NCBI GenBank assembly: GCA_035495815.1
Contig: DATJFH010000020.1
Span: forward strand, 1 to 19,067
Source of the DNA: DATJFH01 sp035495815
GTDB taxonomy: Bacteria > Acidobacteriota > Terriglobia > Bryobacterales > Bryobacteraceae
Direction of reading: 5' to 3'
DNA: 19,067 bases
The notes beneath the pieces are model-generated. The model saw only the letters and a list, made by a program, of their open reading frames with translations. It was not told the DNA's origin and made no database searches. A program made the translations under genes and the position numbers. Below, piece by piece: positions 1-7,740 of the stretch; positions within the stretch are counted from its first letter, which is position 1; every line of letters starts with the position of its first letter.

Positions 1-129
1 CGACAGCCGAACACCTTGACTAAGGATTCGGAAGGTGCTCACTTTGCCGAAGGAAGCGATCCTGAAAGAAGAAGCACGGCTGAAGCCCAAACGCGAGAAG
101 AAGAAGGCGCGAAGAAGAAGCAGCATTAA
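1..129 (+). other. Left edge, unresolved short coding remnant
   Basis: Two frames could be coding here and I cannot choose between them. Frame 1 is open from the window edge to a TAA at 127-129, giving about 42 residues rich in Glu, Arg and Lys that end three bases before the next start. Frame 2 has a GTG at 35, preceded by AAGGA at 22-26, and would give about 53 residues up to a TGA at 194-196. Its first 30 residues are Lys/Arg-rich with better third-position GC, but it would overlap the gene at 133. The purine-rich GAA/AAG runs at 90-120 inflate both readings. No family recognised. Confidence 0.25.
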
Positions 130-132
130 TTC

Positions 133-381
133 ATGCCGGAAGATAGTCACGCCGCTGGAGCCTCCAAGGCCAGAAACAAGCTCGCTCGATACCTGAGGGC
201 GAATGGCATTCTGATATACGGTTCAGCCCCAGAAGATCACGACTTCTTAGTAGCGATCCAAAAATACGCTGAGTGGTACGCGAGGAAGAATCCAAGAATC
301 GTTTACAAGACAAAGACACTTTCTCCGAATGGCAAACCGTCGTCAATCATGGAACGGATCCGCTGGCTCCTGGACAGGTGA
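133..381 (+). CDS. Small hypothetical protein (82 aa)
   Basis: This is an uninterrupted 82-codon frame from ATG to TGA. The protein is basic, with a K/R-rich helix near residues 13-25 (KARNKLARYLRANG), a central patch of aromatic and charged residues (KYAEWYARKNPRIVYK, about 44-59) and a C-terminal MERIRWLLDR helix. I do not recognise the family; a small nucleic-acid-binding or accessory protein is conceivable but unproven. Codon use includes AGA, AGG and ATA and is less GC-rich at third positions than the large genes further right, which hints at recent acquisition. The upstream Shine-Dalgarno is weak (AGAAG-like), and the start lies just after the possible upstream frame-1 stop. It may be real but orphaned. 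Confidence 0.45.
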   Translation: MPEDSHAAGASKARNKLARYLRANGILIYGSAPEDHDFLVAIQKYAEWYARKNPRIVYKTKTLSPNGKPSSIMERIRWLLDR

Positions 382-464
382 TTTGTCAAGTAACTTTTTG
401 CGGACTATAAGGCAAGCTGCTGAAAATGGCGCCAACGAGGGGCGTCTTCAATCCACATATTCCT

Positions 465-490
465 GCGGGTCCTGCTGAGTCAGGATCCGC
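465..490. repeat. Inverted repeat, 10-bp arms, 6-nt loop
   Basis: The arms GCGGGTCCTG (465-474) and CAGGATCCGC (481-490) are reverse complements except for one position, which would be a G-U wobble in RNA. The loop is CTGAGT. No T-run follows on either strand, so this is not an obvious intrinsic terminator. Confidence 0.6.
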
Positions 491-533
491 CTGGAGCGCT
501 ACGTCGGTCAGCGGCACGCCAACCATGGGCAGG

Positions 534-572
534 CGCCAGCTTTGGGTGTAGCAGAGCAGGTGAAAGCTGGCG
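534..572. repeat. Perfect inverted repeat, 10-bp arms, 19-nt loop
   Basis: The arms CGCCAGCTTT (534-543) and AAAGCTGGCG (563-572) match perfectly, with a 19-nt spacer that contains the tandem GCAGAGCAG. It lies 43 bp after the previous inverted repeat, in gene-free DNA. Confidence 0.6.
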
Positions 573-760
573 ACTTTAGGGCAGTTTTAGACCGCGGAAC
601 AACAGCGGAGAAGGCAAGTCGGATTCAGCGCGATCCCCCGGCCCACTCGATGCTACCTCGGCTTTCTTGACCCGATGCGGCGCGGTACCCATGACCGGCT
701 ACTAGTCCGGCACCAAGGCCCGATGGACGTCAGGCAACTGAATGTGGAGTAGGATATGGC

Positions 761-1130
761 ATGCTTCCCCGTCGATCCTTTCTCCCCGGCGCCGCCCTGC
801 TGAACGCCGCGCCGCCCTCCCCCGACTCCCAGGGTGGATAGCGCACCCTCCAGAATCCTGCCCAGATTCGCAAGCTGACCGGCTTCAGCCTCGACCGCCC
901 CGATCAGGATTTTGAATACGCCAGGAGAACCAGCATTCACGGCGGACTGCTCGTCGCCCGGCGCCTGGCTGGTCTATGAGAAATATTTTCGGACGCGCCG
1001 CCCCGCGCCGGACACGTCCCGCGACTCCTGGAAGCCGGGCCCGGCCACTCAGTTCGATGACGGACCGGTCAACGGCGACGCCGGCACGAGACGGGCGCTC
1101 GAAATGGTCGCCGCCGCCATCCTCGATTAG
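761..1130 (+). pseudogene. Possible decayed Tat-exported protein gene
   Basis: A GGAG (746-749) precedes an ATG at 761. The first residues (LPRRSFLPGAALLNAA) look like a twin-arginine signal, with an RR-x-F-L core followed by a hydrophobic stretch. The frame meets a TAG at 839-841, stays open beyond it to a TGA at 977-979, and a different frame is open from 912 to a TAG at 1128-1130. That last frame ends in VNGDAGTRRALEMVAAAILD, a helical tail that weakly recalls creatininase-family C-termini. The simplest reading is one gene broken by a stop and a frameshift. Alternatively, the 912-1130 frame is an unrelated chance frame. The 3' end overlaps the stop codon of the convergent receptor gene. 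Confidence 0.3.
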
Positions 1131-4093
1131 AAACTAAGCCGCGCGTTCAATTGAACACCGCGGGCCCCGGCGCTGGTTAACCGGCCAAAATTGGCAGCCG
1201 TGATATTCGTCGACAACCCGCCGAGGTTAGTGTGATTCAGCGAGTTGAACATATCGACGCGGAACTGGAAGCGCACCCGCTCGTTGAAGTCCAGGTTCTT
1301 GGCCAGCGCAAGATCGAGCGTCCACGCCCCGGGCCGCCGTATCGCGTTGCGGCCGATATTTCCCGGACGTATCGTGGCCCCGCTGACGGGGCTGAGCGGA
1401 ACCCTGGCGAAAGCGCTGGGGTTCAGGTATTGCAGCGTGTCCCGATAGTTGGAGTTGACCGGCTCTCCCGAGACGTAGTCCGGACGGCTTTGCGACACTG
1501 CCGAGGGCTGGGTCAGGAGGGCTCCCTGGCCTGTTTGAGCAGCCAAAATTCCGCTGAATTGCCAGCCGCCTAAAAGCAGCCGGGAACCACGGCCCGTCAT
1601 TTTGCTCAGCCGCAGGAAAGGAAGTTCGTACAGAAAATCGGACACGAAACGATGGCGCACGTCGTACGGGGTCGGCCCCTTGTCCTGACGGACATTATTG
1701 ATGTCCTGGGGAGAGGCCGGCAGCAGCAAATCGCCCTCGCTGTAGGAAATGTTATTCGCGTAGGTGTAATGCCCATTGACCAGAAATTCCGCCGAGAACC
1801 TCTTCCGTATCGAAGATTGCCAGGCGTGGTAATGACTGGACTCCGATGTATCGTAATAGCGGAACTGGCCAAAAGCAGGGTTGCGCCTTCCAGTCACGCG
1901 ATCCACCTGATTCTGGTCGCGCACCATATTCAGTTTCACTCCGCGGTTACCGACGTACGCTGTCTCGAAAGCGAGGTCTCGCGTGAGCTCCCTCTGAACG
2001 CTCAGGTTCCATTGAATGCTGTAGGGATTCGGAAAGTCCGTATTGATTGACGTGTTCGACCACGGGGCATTCGGATCTTTTACGTACTGTAACGTGTTCG
2101 CGTTTGTTATCGGATATTTAAGCCCCAGCCGGTCGACGTCCGTGCGGGAGAAGATGAACCGGCTCGGCTCGTCTATGGCATTCCGAACCGTCTCTACCGG
2201 CCCGCCGAAAAGGTTGTGCGGGCTCACGAAAAATCCCGCGCCTCCCCGGACCACGGTTTTGTTGCTCTGGCCGGGAGTCCAGGCAAATCCCACGCGCGGG
2301 CTGAAGTTGATGAAGTCCGCATCGAAGATGCTATCCGGCGGCCGCAGCGGTCCGAACCCGTAAGGTCCGGAACGGTTGAAGAGACGCTTGTCCTTCTCCT
2401 CCGGCACGCCGTTGTAGTCATACCGGATTCCGAGGTTCAGGATCAGGTGGCGGTTCACCCTGAAATCGTCCTGAACAAATCCTCCGAGACCGAAGTTAGT
2501 CATGGTGAACGGATTGACGCCCCAGCTTACCTGCGCCTGCAGCACGCGGTTTGCGAGGAAATCATCCACCGTGGCGTAGCGGATATCGGGCTGCTCGATG
2601 TTAAACCGGCCGCTCTTACGCAGCAGGAAGATCCCTCCCAGCCGCAGCGAGTGCCGGCCCTTCGTCAATGCAATCACGTTTTCGAAGGACTTGGTCGATC
2701 CGCCTTTGAAAAGAGTCTCTCCGTTGTCACCGAATCCCAGATTGCCGCCAATCCCGGGCACGCCCAGCGTGTAAATGTTGTCGAGACGCGTCACGTCGTT
2801 CCGGTTGTAACCGAAACGGAATTCATTGCTCCAACTCGACCTGATGTGGGTGAAGCTCAGCGTTCCCACTTCGCTCAGTCCGCTGTAGGTCTGGTTGTTG
2901 ACCGTAACCCTGGGCACATCCCGAAAAGGACGGCCCCGCGTGTATCGCACGCTGAGTACATTCGCGCTGTTGATATGATAATCGCCCCGTACCACGGCGT
3001 GATTGTCTTGCGACGCATTCGCTCCAGCGCCCTGGTAAAAACCGGTCACCGCCCCGGGCTGCACCGCCGCCGTGGGAAGCGGAAACAAGTCCATGTAGGG
3101 CTTGTAGGCGGGCACGGCGGCGATGGCACGGGCCCGAAATTCCGCCGTCGGAACATTACCGCTGATGGCGCGAAACGCCTTCTCGCGATAACCTTCATAG
3201 ACTCCGAAAAAGAATACTTTGTTGCGGATGATCGGTCCACCCAGAGAACCGCCGAACTGATTCAAAACCAGGGGAGGCTTGGTGGCGAGGAACTGATTCC
3301 GCGCCGCGTAGTTCTCGGTCTGGTTGTTTTCAAACAGCGTGCCGTGAAACTGGTTGGTTCCGCTGCGCGTGATCAGGTTGACGTTGCCGGACATGGTGCC
3401 CGCGATTTCCGCGGACGCAATTCCCTTGGCCACGCTCACTTCGGAAATCGCCTCCAGGCTGACCCCCTTGATATAGGCGAACCCCTGATACAGCGACAGA
3501 GAGGGCAACTCCGGGTCGCCTTCCGCATCCGTGCCGTCTACGGTGAGCCTGAATCCCGCCGGCGGCAGGCCGTTCAGCGCCAACCCGCCGGTCCCGGCAG
3601 TCGTGATGCCGTTCCCGATCTGCAGCAGATTCGTCCAGTCGCGCCGGGGCGTCGGCAGTTCGCGGACTTCCGTGGTGGCGAGGGTATTGCGATCCTCGGC
3701 CGTGGTCGTCGTCAAAATAGGCGCTTCCGCTGACACTGCCACGGTTTCGGTAACGTTGCCAATGTCGAGACTCACATCCAACTCCAATTGCTGACCCGCC
3801 GTGAGGCTCAGACCGGTTCGCTTGCTGGCTTTGAACCCCTTCGCCTCCAGGGTGACAGTGTAGGAGCCCACCGGCAGCAAGCTGGCCGTAAACTGGCCCT
3901 GCGTGTTTGACTTTGCTGTTGAGGTGGCTCCCGTGCCTTCATGTACGAATGTGGCGACCGTACCCGGCACGGCGGCGCCGGATGCATCCACAATAGTTCC
4001 ATAGACAGTCGCGGTGGTCACTTGTGCAGGCGCGACAGGCAGCGCGAGCAGGACAACCACGATGGATACGAGACTACAGATCCGAGCTTTCAT
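1127..4093 (-). CDS. TonB-dependent receptor, Oar-like (988 aa)
   Basis: Outer-membrane TonB-dependent receptor of the Oar-like type common in Acidobacteria. The N-terminus (MKARICSLVSIVVVLLALPV, cleavage probably after APAQ near residue 24) is a Sec signal peptide. It is followed by a carboxypeptidase-regulatory-like beta-sandwich (about 25-115, with GTIVDASGAAVPG and YTVTLEAKGFK), then a plug-like region (about 115-260) and a long beta-barrel ending in the aromatic LNARLSF. The start is taken at the ATG at 4091-4093 because GGGGAG sits 5 nt upstream (4099-4104); the frame is open further upstream to 4327 but has no signal there. Such receptors import large substrates using TonB energy; the ligand cannot be read from sequence. 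It lies downstream of the sulfatase gene on the same strand, with a long spacer that may carry its own promoter. Confidence 0.93.
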   Translation of the reverse strand: MKARICSLVSIVVVLLALPVAPAQVTTATVYGTIVDASGAAVPGTVATFVHEGTGATSTAKSNTQGQFTASLLPVGSYTVTLEAKGFKASKRTGLSLTAGQQLELDVSLDIGNVTETVAVSAEAPILTTTTAEDRNTLATTEVRELPTPRRDWTNLLQIGNGITTAGTGGLALNGLPPAGFRLTVDGTDAEGDPELPSLSLYQGFAYIKGVSLEAISEVSVAKGIASAEIAGTMSGNVNLITRSGTNQFHGTLFENNQTENYAARNQFLATKPPLVLNQFGGSLGGPIIRNKVFFFGVYEGYREKAFRAISGNVPTAEFRARAIAAVPAYKPYMDLFPLPTAAVQPGAVTGFYQGAGANASQDNHAVVRGDYHINSANVLSVRYTRGRPFRDVPRVTVNNQTYSGLSEVGTLSFTHIRSSWSNEFRFGYNRNDVTRLDNIYTLGVPGIGGNLGFGDNGETLFKGGSTKSFENVIALTKGRHSLRLGGIFLLRKSGRFNIEQPDIRYATVDDFLANRVLQAQVSWGVNPFTMTNFGLGGFVQDDFRVNRHLILNLGIRYDYNGVPEEKDKRLFNRSGPYGFGPLRPPDSIFDADFINFSPRVGFAWTPGQSNKTVVRGGAGFFVSPHNLFGGPVETVRNAIDEPSRFIFSRTDVDRLGLKYPITNANTLQYVKDPNAPWSNTSINTDFPNPYSIQWNLSVQRELTRDLAFETAYVGNRGVKLNMVRDQNQVDRVTGRRNPAFGQFRYYDTSESSHYHAWQSSIRKRFSAEFLVNGHYTYANNISYSEGDLLLPASPQDINNVRQDKGPTPYDVRHRFVSDFLYELPFLRLSKMTGRGSRLLLGGWQFSGILAAQTGQGALLTQPSAVSQSRPDYVSGEPVNSNYRDTLQYLNPSAFARVPLSPVSGATIRPGNIGRNAIRRPGAWTLDLALAKNLDFNERVRFQFRVDMFNSLNHTNLGGLSTNITAANFGRLTSAGARGVQLNARLSF

Positions 4094-4585
4094 TTTCGCT
4101 CCCCTTGTTCCTGAGATTCTTCCGGTTCCGGATAGAGTACCACGATTGCCGCGCCGCCAGCAGGCGCCGGAAAGCGGGACACATCCGGTTACAAGCGGGA
4201 GCCCCGGAAGCCCGGCTGGCTTGAGAGCAGCGGGACCCGATTCATTCAAGCAGCGTGGCGTTGCCTGGCTGGCGCCGCATCCTGGAGCACCTCCGGCGGC
4301 TTCAGTCCGCAAGGAAAAAAGATACATTCGAAAACGATCAGCCGAAACCCTCGATTCGCGCCCTGATTCGACCAGCCTTTTCCTGCCGCCTCACGCACCC
4401 GGTCGCTGTTCCGCACCGGAAAAGTGTGCGAATTCTTCCCGCCGCTCGGTCAGGATCGGGCACGGCGTCTCTTTCGGGAATTCCGCCCCCGGCGGATCGG
4501 TAGCGTGGCGTTGTCCGCATTCCACCTTGAGCGGCCAGCGTAGCCTCCCCGAGCGCCTCCAGCCGTGGAGCATCCCTCGTCTATC
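4094..4585. other. Long spacer upstream of receptor gene, no gene seen
   Basis: These 492 bp between the sulfatase stop and the receptor start contain only overlapping short frames that I judge to be by-products of high GC. A 12-bp direct repeat (AGCGTGGCGTTG) occurs at 4252-4263 and 4502-4513. A purine-rich run (AAGGAAAAAAGATA, 4311-4324) is the most AT-rich point. I could not find a convincing sigma-70 or sigma-54 promoter, nor an intrinsic terminator after the sulfatase gene. The length suggests a separately regulated receptor or an undetected small RNA. Confidence 0.5.
4099..4104 (-). promoter_or_regulatory. Shine-Dalgarno that fixes the receptor start
   Basis: GGGGAG on the minus strand lies 5 nt before the ATG at 4091-4093. 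This supports the signal-peptide start over the longer frame that extends upstream. Confidence 0.75.
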
Positions 4586-5986
4586 TCAGTGCTTTGGCGC
4601 CCGGCTCGTGTACTTCACTTCGCCGCTGTCTCCGATATCGAGGTGATAGCGCTTCCAGTAGTTCTCGCGAGGCTCGAATCTGTCGGCGGTCTGTTTGAGC
4701 ATCTGCTCGAGCCGGCCCGCCAGTTGGGACTGCTGACGGGAATGCTCCGGCGCGCCGACCACGTTCTTCATCTGGTACGGATCCCGCCGGTTGTCATACA
4801 GCTCGGCCGGCCCCTTCCGCGTCTCCACATAAGTGTGGGTGGCGGTCCGGACGCCGCGCCACTCCGGATATTGGAACGCCTGGCGCGCGAAGGGCATATA
4901 GTTGGCGATCAGGGAGGCGTCTTGTCCAGCCGATTCGATACCCTCCAGCACGGGTGACAGATCCTTCCCTTCAGCGCTCTTCGGAATCGCTACGCCGGCC
5001 AGTGACAACAACGTCGGCATCACGTCGACTACGTTCACCATCGTTCGCGGCTTCGTACCCGCCCGGATGCGCCCCGGATACCGCAGCAGGAACGGAATGT
5101 TGACCGCTTCGTCGTACCAGATCTGCTTGTCCTTTTTTCCGTGCGAGCTCAGCATGTCGCCGTGATCGGCGCTGAACAGCACGATGGTGTCGCCGGCGAT
5201 CCCTGCGGTGTCGAGCGAGCCCAGCAGCCGGCCCATCTCGCCGTCGATCGCCGCCAGTTGCGAGTAGAAATCGGCCAGCGATTGCAGGTCCGGAGACTGC
5301 ATGTTCGGACGGGTCTTGATCTGCTCCGGACGGAAGACCCGCAGCGCCTCGGGAATCTGGGCGTAGGGCGGATGCGGCGGCCCCCAGGAGATCGTCATGA
5401 AAAAGGGCGCCTCCGTGTTGCGTTTCCGCAGAAACTCCTGGAACAGCCTCGTCTGGACCGCGGGTTCGTACTCCTTTACCGGAATCGGTGTCGGCGAATC
5501 GCGGTAGTAGAAGGTGTTCATGTAGCTGTGGCTGCAGTTGTTCACGGCCCAGAATTGGTGGCCCTGCCGCCGCGGTCCGGGAGGCGTGAACGCCCAGCGC
5601 TCGGGCCCGTCGAGATGCCACTTGCCGATGTAGCCGGTCTGATATCCGGCCTCGCGCAAGGCCTCGGCCATCGTGTACTCGCTCTCCGGCAGCCGCAGAT
5701 CGTTGGCTATCATGCCGGTCGTTAGCGGCCAGCGGCCCGTCTGGAGCATGGCGCGGAAAGGCGTGCAGACCGGGCAGTTGGAGACGGCGTTCACGAAGCG
5801 CGCGCCCTCGCCGGCCAGCCGGTCGAGATTCGGTGTCCGCGCGTTCGGATCGCCGGCGCAGCCGAGCGCGTACGCCGGAAGCTGGTCACCCAGCACGATC
5901 AGGATGTTGGGACGCCGCTGCGGCGCAGTCAGCGCCGCCGCCGAGTAGAGCCATTGCCGTCGGGTCATCGCGACCCAACATAGCAT
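4586..5986 (-). CDS. Sulfatase, formylglycine-dependent (466 aa)
   Basis: Type I sulfatase of the alkaline-phosphatase superfamily, hydrolysing sulfate esters. The consensus C-x-P-x-R is present as C74-TPF-R78, followed by AMLQTG; Cys74 would be oxidised to formylglycine by a maturase that is not in this window. Other family marks are NILIVLGDQ near residue 27 (metal site, GDQ where DDQ or ADQ is common), GKWH at 121-124, and SADHGD at 272-277 followed by SHGKKDK. Length is normal. An in-frame ATG at codon 7 (5966-5968) gives MTRRQWLYSAAALTA, a twin-arginine-like signal, and may be the true start; neither start has a good Shine-Dalgarno. Export by Tat is inferred. It follows the DUF899 gene by 52 bp and precedes the receptor gene, so a glycan-processing role is plausible; the substrate is unknown. 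Confidence 0.92.
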   Translation of the reverse strand: MLCWVAMTRRQWLYSAAALTAPQRRPNILIVLGDQLPAYALGCAGDPNARTPNLDRLAGEGARFVNAVSNCPVCTPFRAMLQTGRWPLTTGMIANDLRLPESEYTMAEALREAGYQTGYIGKWHLDGPERWAFTPPGPRRQGHQFWAVNNCSHSYMNTFYYRDSPTPIPVKEYEPAVQTRLFQEFLRKRNTEAPFFMTISWGPPHPPYAQIPEALRVFRPEQIKTRPNMQSPDLQSLADFYSQLAAIDGEMGRLLGSLDTAGIAGDTIVLFSADHGDMLSSHGKKDKQIWYDEAVNIPFLLRYPGRIRAGTKPRTMVNVVDVMPTLLSLAGVAIPKSAEGKDLSPVLEGIESAGQDASLIANYMPFARQAFQYPEWRGVRTATHTYVETRKGPAELYDNRRDPYQMKNVVGAPEHSRQQSQLAGRLEQMLKQTADRFEPRENYWKRYHLDIGDSGEVKYTSRAPKH

Positions 5987-6038
5987 GACCCCGCCGGCCT
6001 GCTCTCGCGGCAGCGTTCCGGATCGCCGCCGGCCGTGG

Positions 6039-6776
6039 CTACCCGCGCGCCGTGCTGATCCTGGGAGCGTAATCCAGTGACGCGTACCAGTCTCCCCGCC
6101 CCTGGGGAGTCAGGTCCAGGATGTTATACACCGGTGTCAGCAGATCGAGACCGCGCTCCTTGATGTCCGGCGCCATCTGCGGATGAGCGCTGTAAAAGTG
6201 CCGCAGCATGCCGTCCCCGTCGCGCGTGAAGACCGATACGGTGGAGTCCTGATTCCCCTGCCGGTCTTCCCCGCCCATATCGTATTTGAAGGTGCTGCCT
6301 TCGCCGGTGCTCAGGAGCCGCAGGCTGCTCCAGCCCTGTCTCCGCGCGTGCGCCCGGAATTCCGGCGGATCGGCGGCCGCGACGATGGCAAAGTCCACGT
6401 TCTGGGCCAGATGATGGGCCACGCCGTTCAGCCCGTCAATCAGGAGCGTGCACATCGGACACGGGCTGGTCTGCCGCTTGCCGTACATGAACTGGTAAAT
6501 CACCAGGGAGCGATTGGGCCCGGTGAACAGTTCGCTCAAATGGACGACTCGGGTCGGAGTGTCCCCCGCGTTCAGATCCGCCGGACCTTCGATGAAGGTG
6601 TAGTCCTTGATCGCCGCGCCCTGTGGAAGCTGCCGGCGGAGCTCCGCAACCCGTTCGCGCTGCTTCATGGAATCGATCTCTGCCTTGCGGAGCTCCTCCC
6701 GTTTGGCGAGGTACTCCTCGGATTCGTTCTGTAATCTGGTTCGCCGTATTCCGGTTTGAAGATTTTCTTGTGGCAT
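6039..6776 (-). CDS. DUF899 family thioredoxin-like protein (245 aa)
   Basis: Matches the DUF899 family, thioredoxin-fold proteins of unknown function often annotated as thioredoxin family proteins. Diagnostic features are LSELFTGPNRSLVIYQFMYG (about 80-99), the C106-P-M-C109 pair in CPMCTLLIDGLNGVAHHL, the strand DFAIVAAA, the helix PPEFRAHARRQGW, and a C-terminal HFYSAHPQ...LDLLTPVYNILDLTPQGRG. The N-terminal 50 residues are a charged helix (EEYLAKREELRKAEIDSMKQRERVAELRRQLP). The C-x-x-C suggests redox chemistry but none is shown for the family. The start is set by AAGGAG 5 nt before the ATG at 6774-6776; the frame is open upstream to 6854 without a comparable signal. No signal peptide, so cytoplasmic. 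It lies 93 bp after the AIM24-family gene in the same direction. Confidence 0.85.
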   Translation of the reverse strand: MPQENLQTGIRRTRLQNESEEYLAKREELRKAEIDSMKQRERVAELRRQLPQGAAIKDYTFIEGPADLNAGDTPTRVVHLSELFTGPNRSLVIYQFMYGKRQTSPCPMCTLLIDGLNGVAHHLAQNVDFAIVAAADPPEFRAHARRQGWSSLRLLSTGEGSTFKYDMGGEDRQGNQDSTVSVFTRDGDGMLRHFYSAHPQMAPDIKERGLDLLTPVYNILDLTPQGRGDWYASLDYAPRISTARG

Positions 6777-6781
6777 GGAGA

Positions 6782-6787
6782 CTCCTT
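6782..6787 (-). promoter_or_regulatory. Shine-Dalgarno that fixes the DUF899 start
   Basis: AAGGAG on the minus strand with 5 nt to the ATG at 6774-6776. It is the strongest ribosome-binding site in the window and argues for the shorter 245-residue product. Confidence 0.8.
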
Positions 6788-6869
6788 GAGCCATTCCCGC
6801 AGCACTACCGTTGCCAGACCCTGGACCCCTGCTGCCTAGCAATTCTCTTGCCACGCGGCCGGCAGCCGG

Positions 6870-7730
6870 TCAGTCCTCGCTGCCGAGGATCCCGCCCAGA
6901 CTCCCGAGTGGGCTCTGCTCGTCGCCGCCCATCCGCGCCGGCGCCAGTTCTCTCCGCAGCTTTTCGAGCGTCATGCTCTGCACCACCACGCGGCCGGGCC
7001 CGGTCAGTGTCGCCATGAACAGCCCTTCGCCTCCGAAAATGGCCGTTTTGATTCCGCCTGCCATCTGGATGTCGTAGCCCACCGATTCGTCGAAGGCGAC
7101 GATGCAGCCCGTATTCACCTGCAGCACCTCTCCGATATTGAGGCTGAACTCCACGAAATCGCCGCCGCCGTGAATGAATACCTTGCCTGGACCGGTCAAC
7201 TTTTCCAGGATGAAGCCCTCGCCTCCGAAAAATCCGGCGCCCAGCTTCTTCACCAGCGCGACGTTGAGCTGCACCGTGCTCTCCGCCAGCACGAACGCGT
7301 CCCGCTGAGCCAGCACGCTTCGTCCGGGTTCCAGGTCGAACACCGTGAGCTTGCCGGGATAGTTGCCGGCAAAGCCCACTTCACCCTCCCCGTCGCTGCG
7401 AAAATACGTCAGGAACACGGACTCGCCGATCACGGTCCGCCGCAGCGCGCCCAGGATCTTGTCGCCGATCGAGCCGCCGCTCATCCGCGTCTCCCAGCGC
7501 ACGTTGGCCGTCTTGTAGACCATCTTGCCGGCTTCGGCGTAAATTTCCTGACCCGGCCTGAGAATGATGCGGGCCACCTGAAGGTTGTCGCCCTGAATGC
7601 TGTATTCGAGCGGCCGGACGGCCGCGGGCTCGGCTACGCCTACGCTTCCGCCGTTCAATGCGCGGCCGCAGTTGGTGCAAAACCGGGCGCTCCCGCCCAT
7701 CTCCGATCCGCAATTCGTGCAAAAAGCCAT
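6870..7730 (-). CDS. AIM24/TIGR00266 family protein with zinc ribbon (286 aa)
   Basis: Two-part protein. Residues 1-24 form a zinc-ribbon with two C-x-x-C knuckles (C4/C7 and C18/C21, FCTNCGSEM...FCTNCGRAL). Residues about 41-270 match the AIM24 (TIGR00266) fold, a beta-rich domain: LEYSIQGDNLQVARIILRPG, AEAGKMVYKTANV, then the repeated pattern GEGFILEKLTGPGKVFIHGG and GEGLFMATLTGPGRVVVQS, indicating an internal duplication. Yeast Aim24 is mitochondrial; the role of the bacterial proteins is not established. No signal peptide, so cytoplasmic or peripheral. GGGGGAG lies 4 nt or so before the ATG, a strong start. The gene begins only 10 bp downstream of the larB stop, so co-transcription is likely. 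Confidence 0.88.
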   Translation of the reverse strand: MAFCTNCGSEMGGSARFCTNCGRALNGGSVGVAEPAAVRPLEYSIQGDNLQVARIILRPGQEIYAEAGKMVYKTANVRWETRMSGGSIGDKILGALRRTVIGESVFLTYFRSDGEGEVGFAGNYPGKLTVFDLEPGRSVLAQRDAFVLAESTVQLNVALVKKLGAGFFGGEGFILEKLTGPGKVFIHGGGDFVEFSLNIGEVLQVNTGCIVAFDESVGYDIQMAGGIKTAIFGGEGLFMATLTGPGRVVVQSMTLEKLRRELAPARMGGDEQSPLGSLGGILGSED

Positions 7731-7740
7731 GTCTCCCCCT

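Larger units (their letters stand above)
382..760. other. Gene-free stretch with two stem-loops
   Basis: No convincing reading frame occurs here on either strand. The stretch holds two inverted repeats, listed separately, and a smaller CCGC/GCGG pair at 592-595 and 605-608. A 60-70-residue minus-strand frame crosses the inverted repeats but has no usable start signal or recognisable motif. The stretch could be the worn end of a mobile element or a structured RNA, but nothing in the sequence identifies either one. Confidence 0.5.

Noticed and set aside
386..590. Minus-strand frame of about 60-70 codons through the two inverted repeats
   Set aside because: No start signal and no recognisable sequence. 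The openness is easily explained by length and composition.
2216..3733. 505-codon plus-strand frame antisense to the first TonB receptor
   Set aside because: The receptor on the minus strand has a signal peptide, domain motifs and a Shine-Dalgarno. The antisense frame has no recognisable motif and is expected from high third-position GC.
4094..4327. Upstream extension of the receptor frame
   Set aside because: There is no Shine-Dalgarno at the distal ATG, and the extension would bury the Sec signal peptide inside the protein.
6777..6854. Upstream extension of the DUF899 frame
   Set aside because: AAGGAG 5 nt before the ATG at 6774-6776 fixes the shorter start. The extra residues are Gly/Ser-rich with no family similarity.
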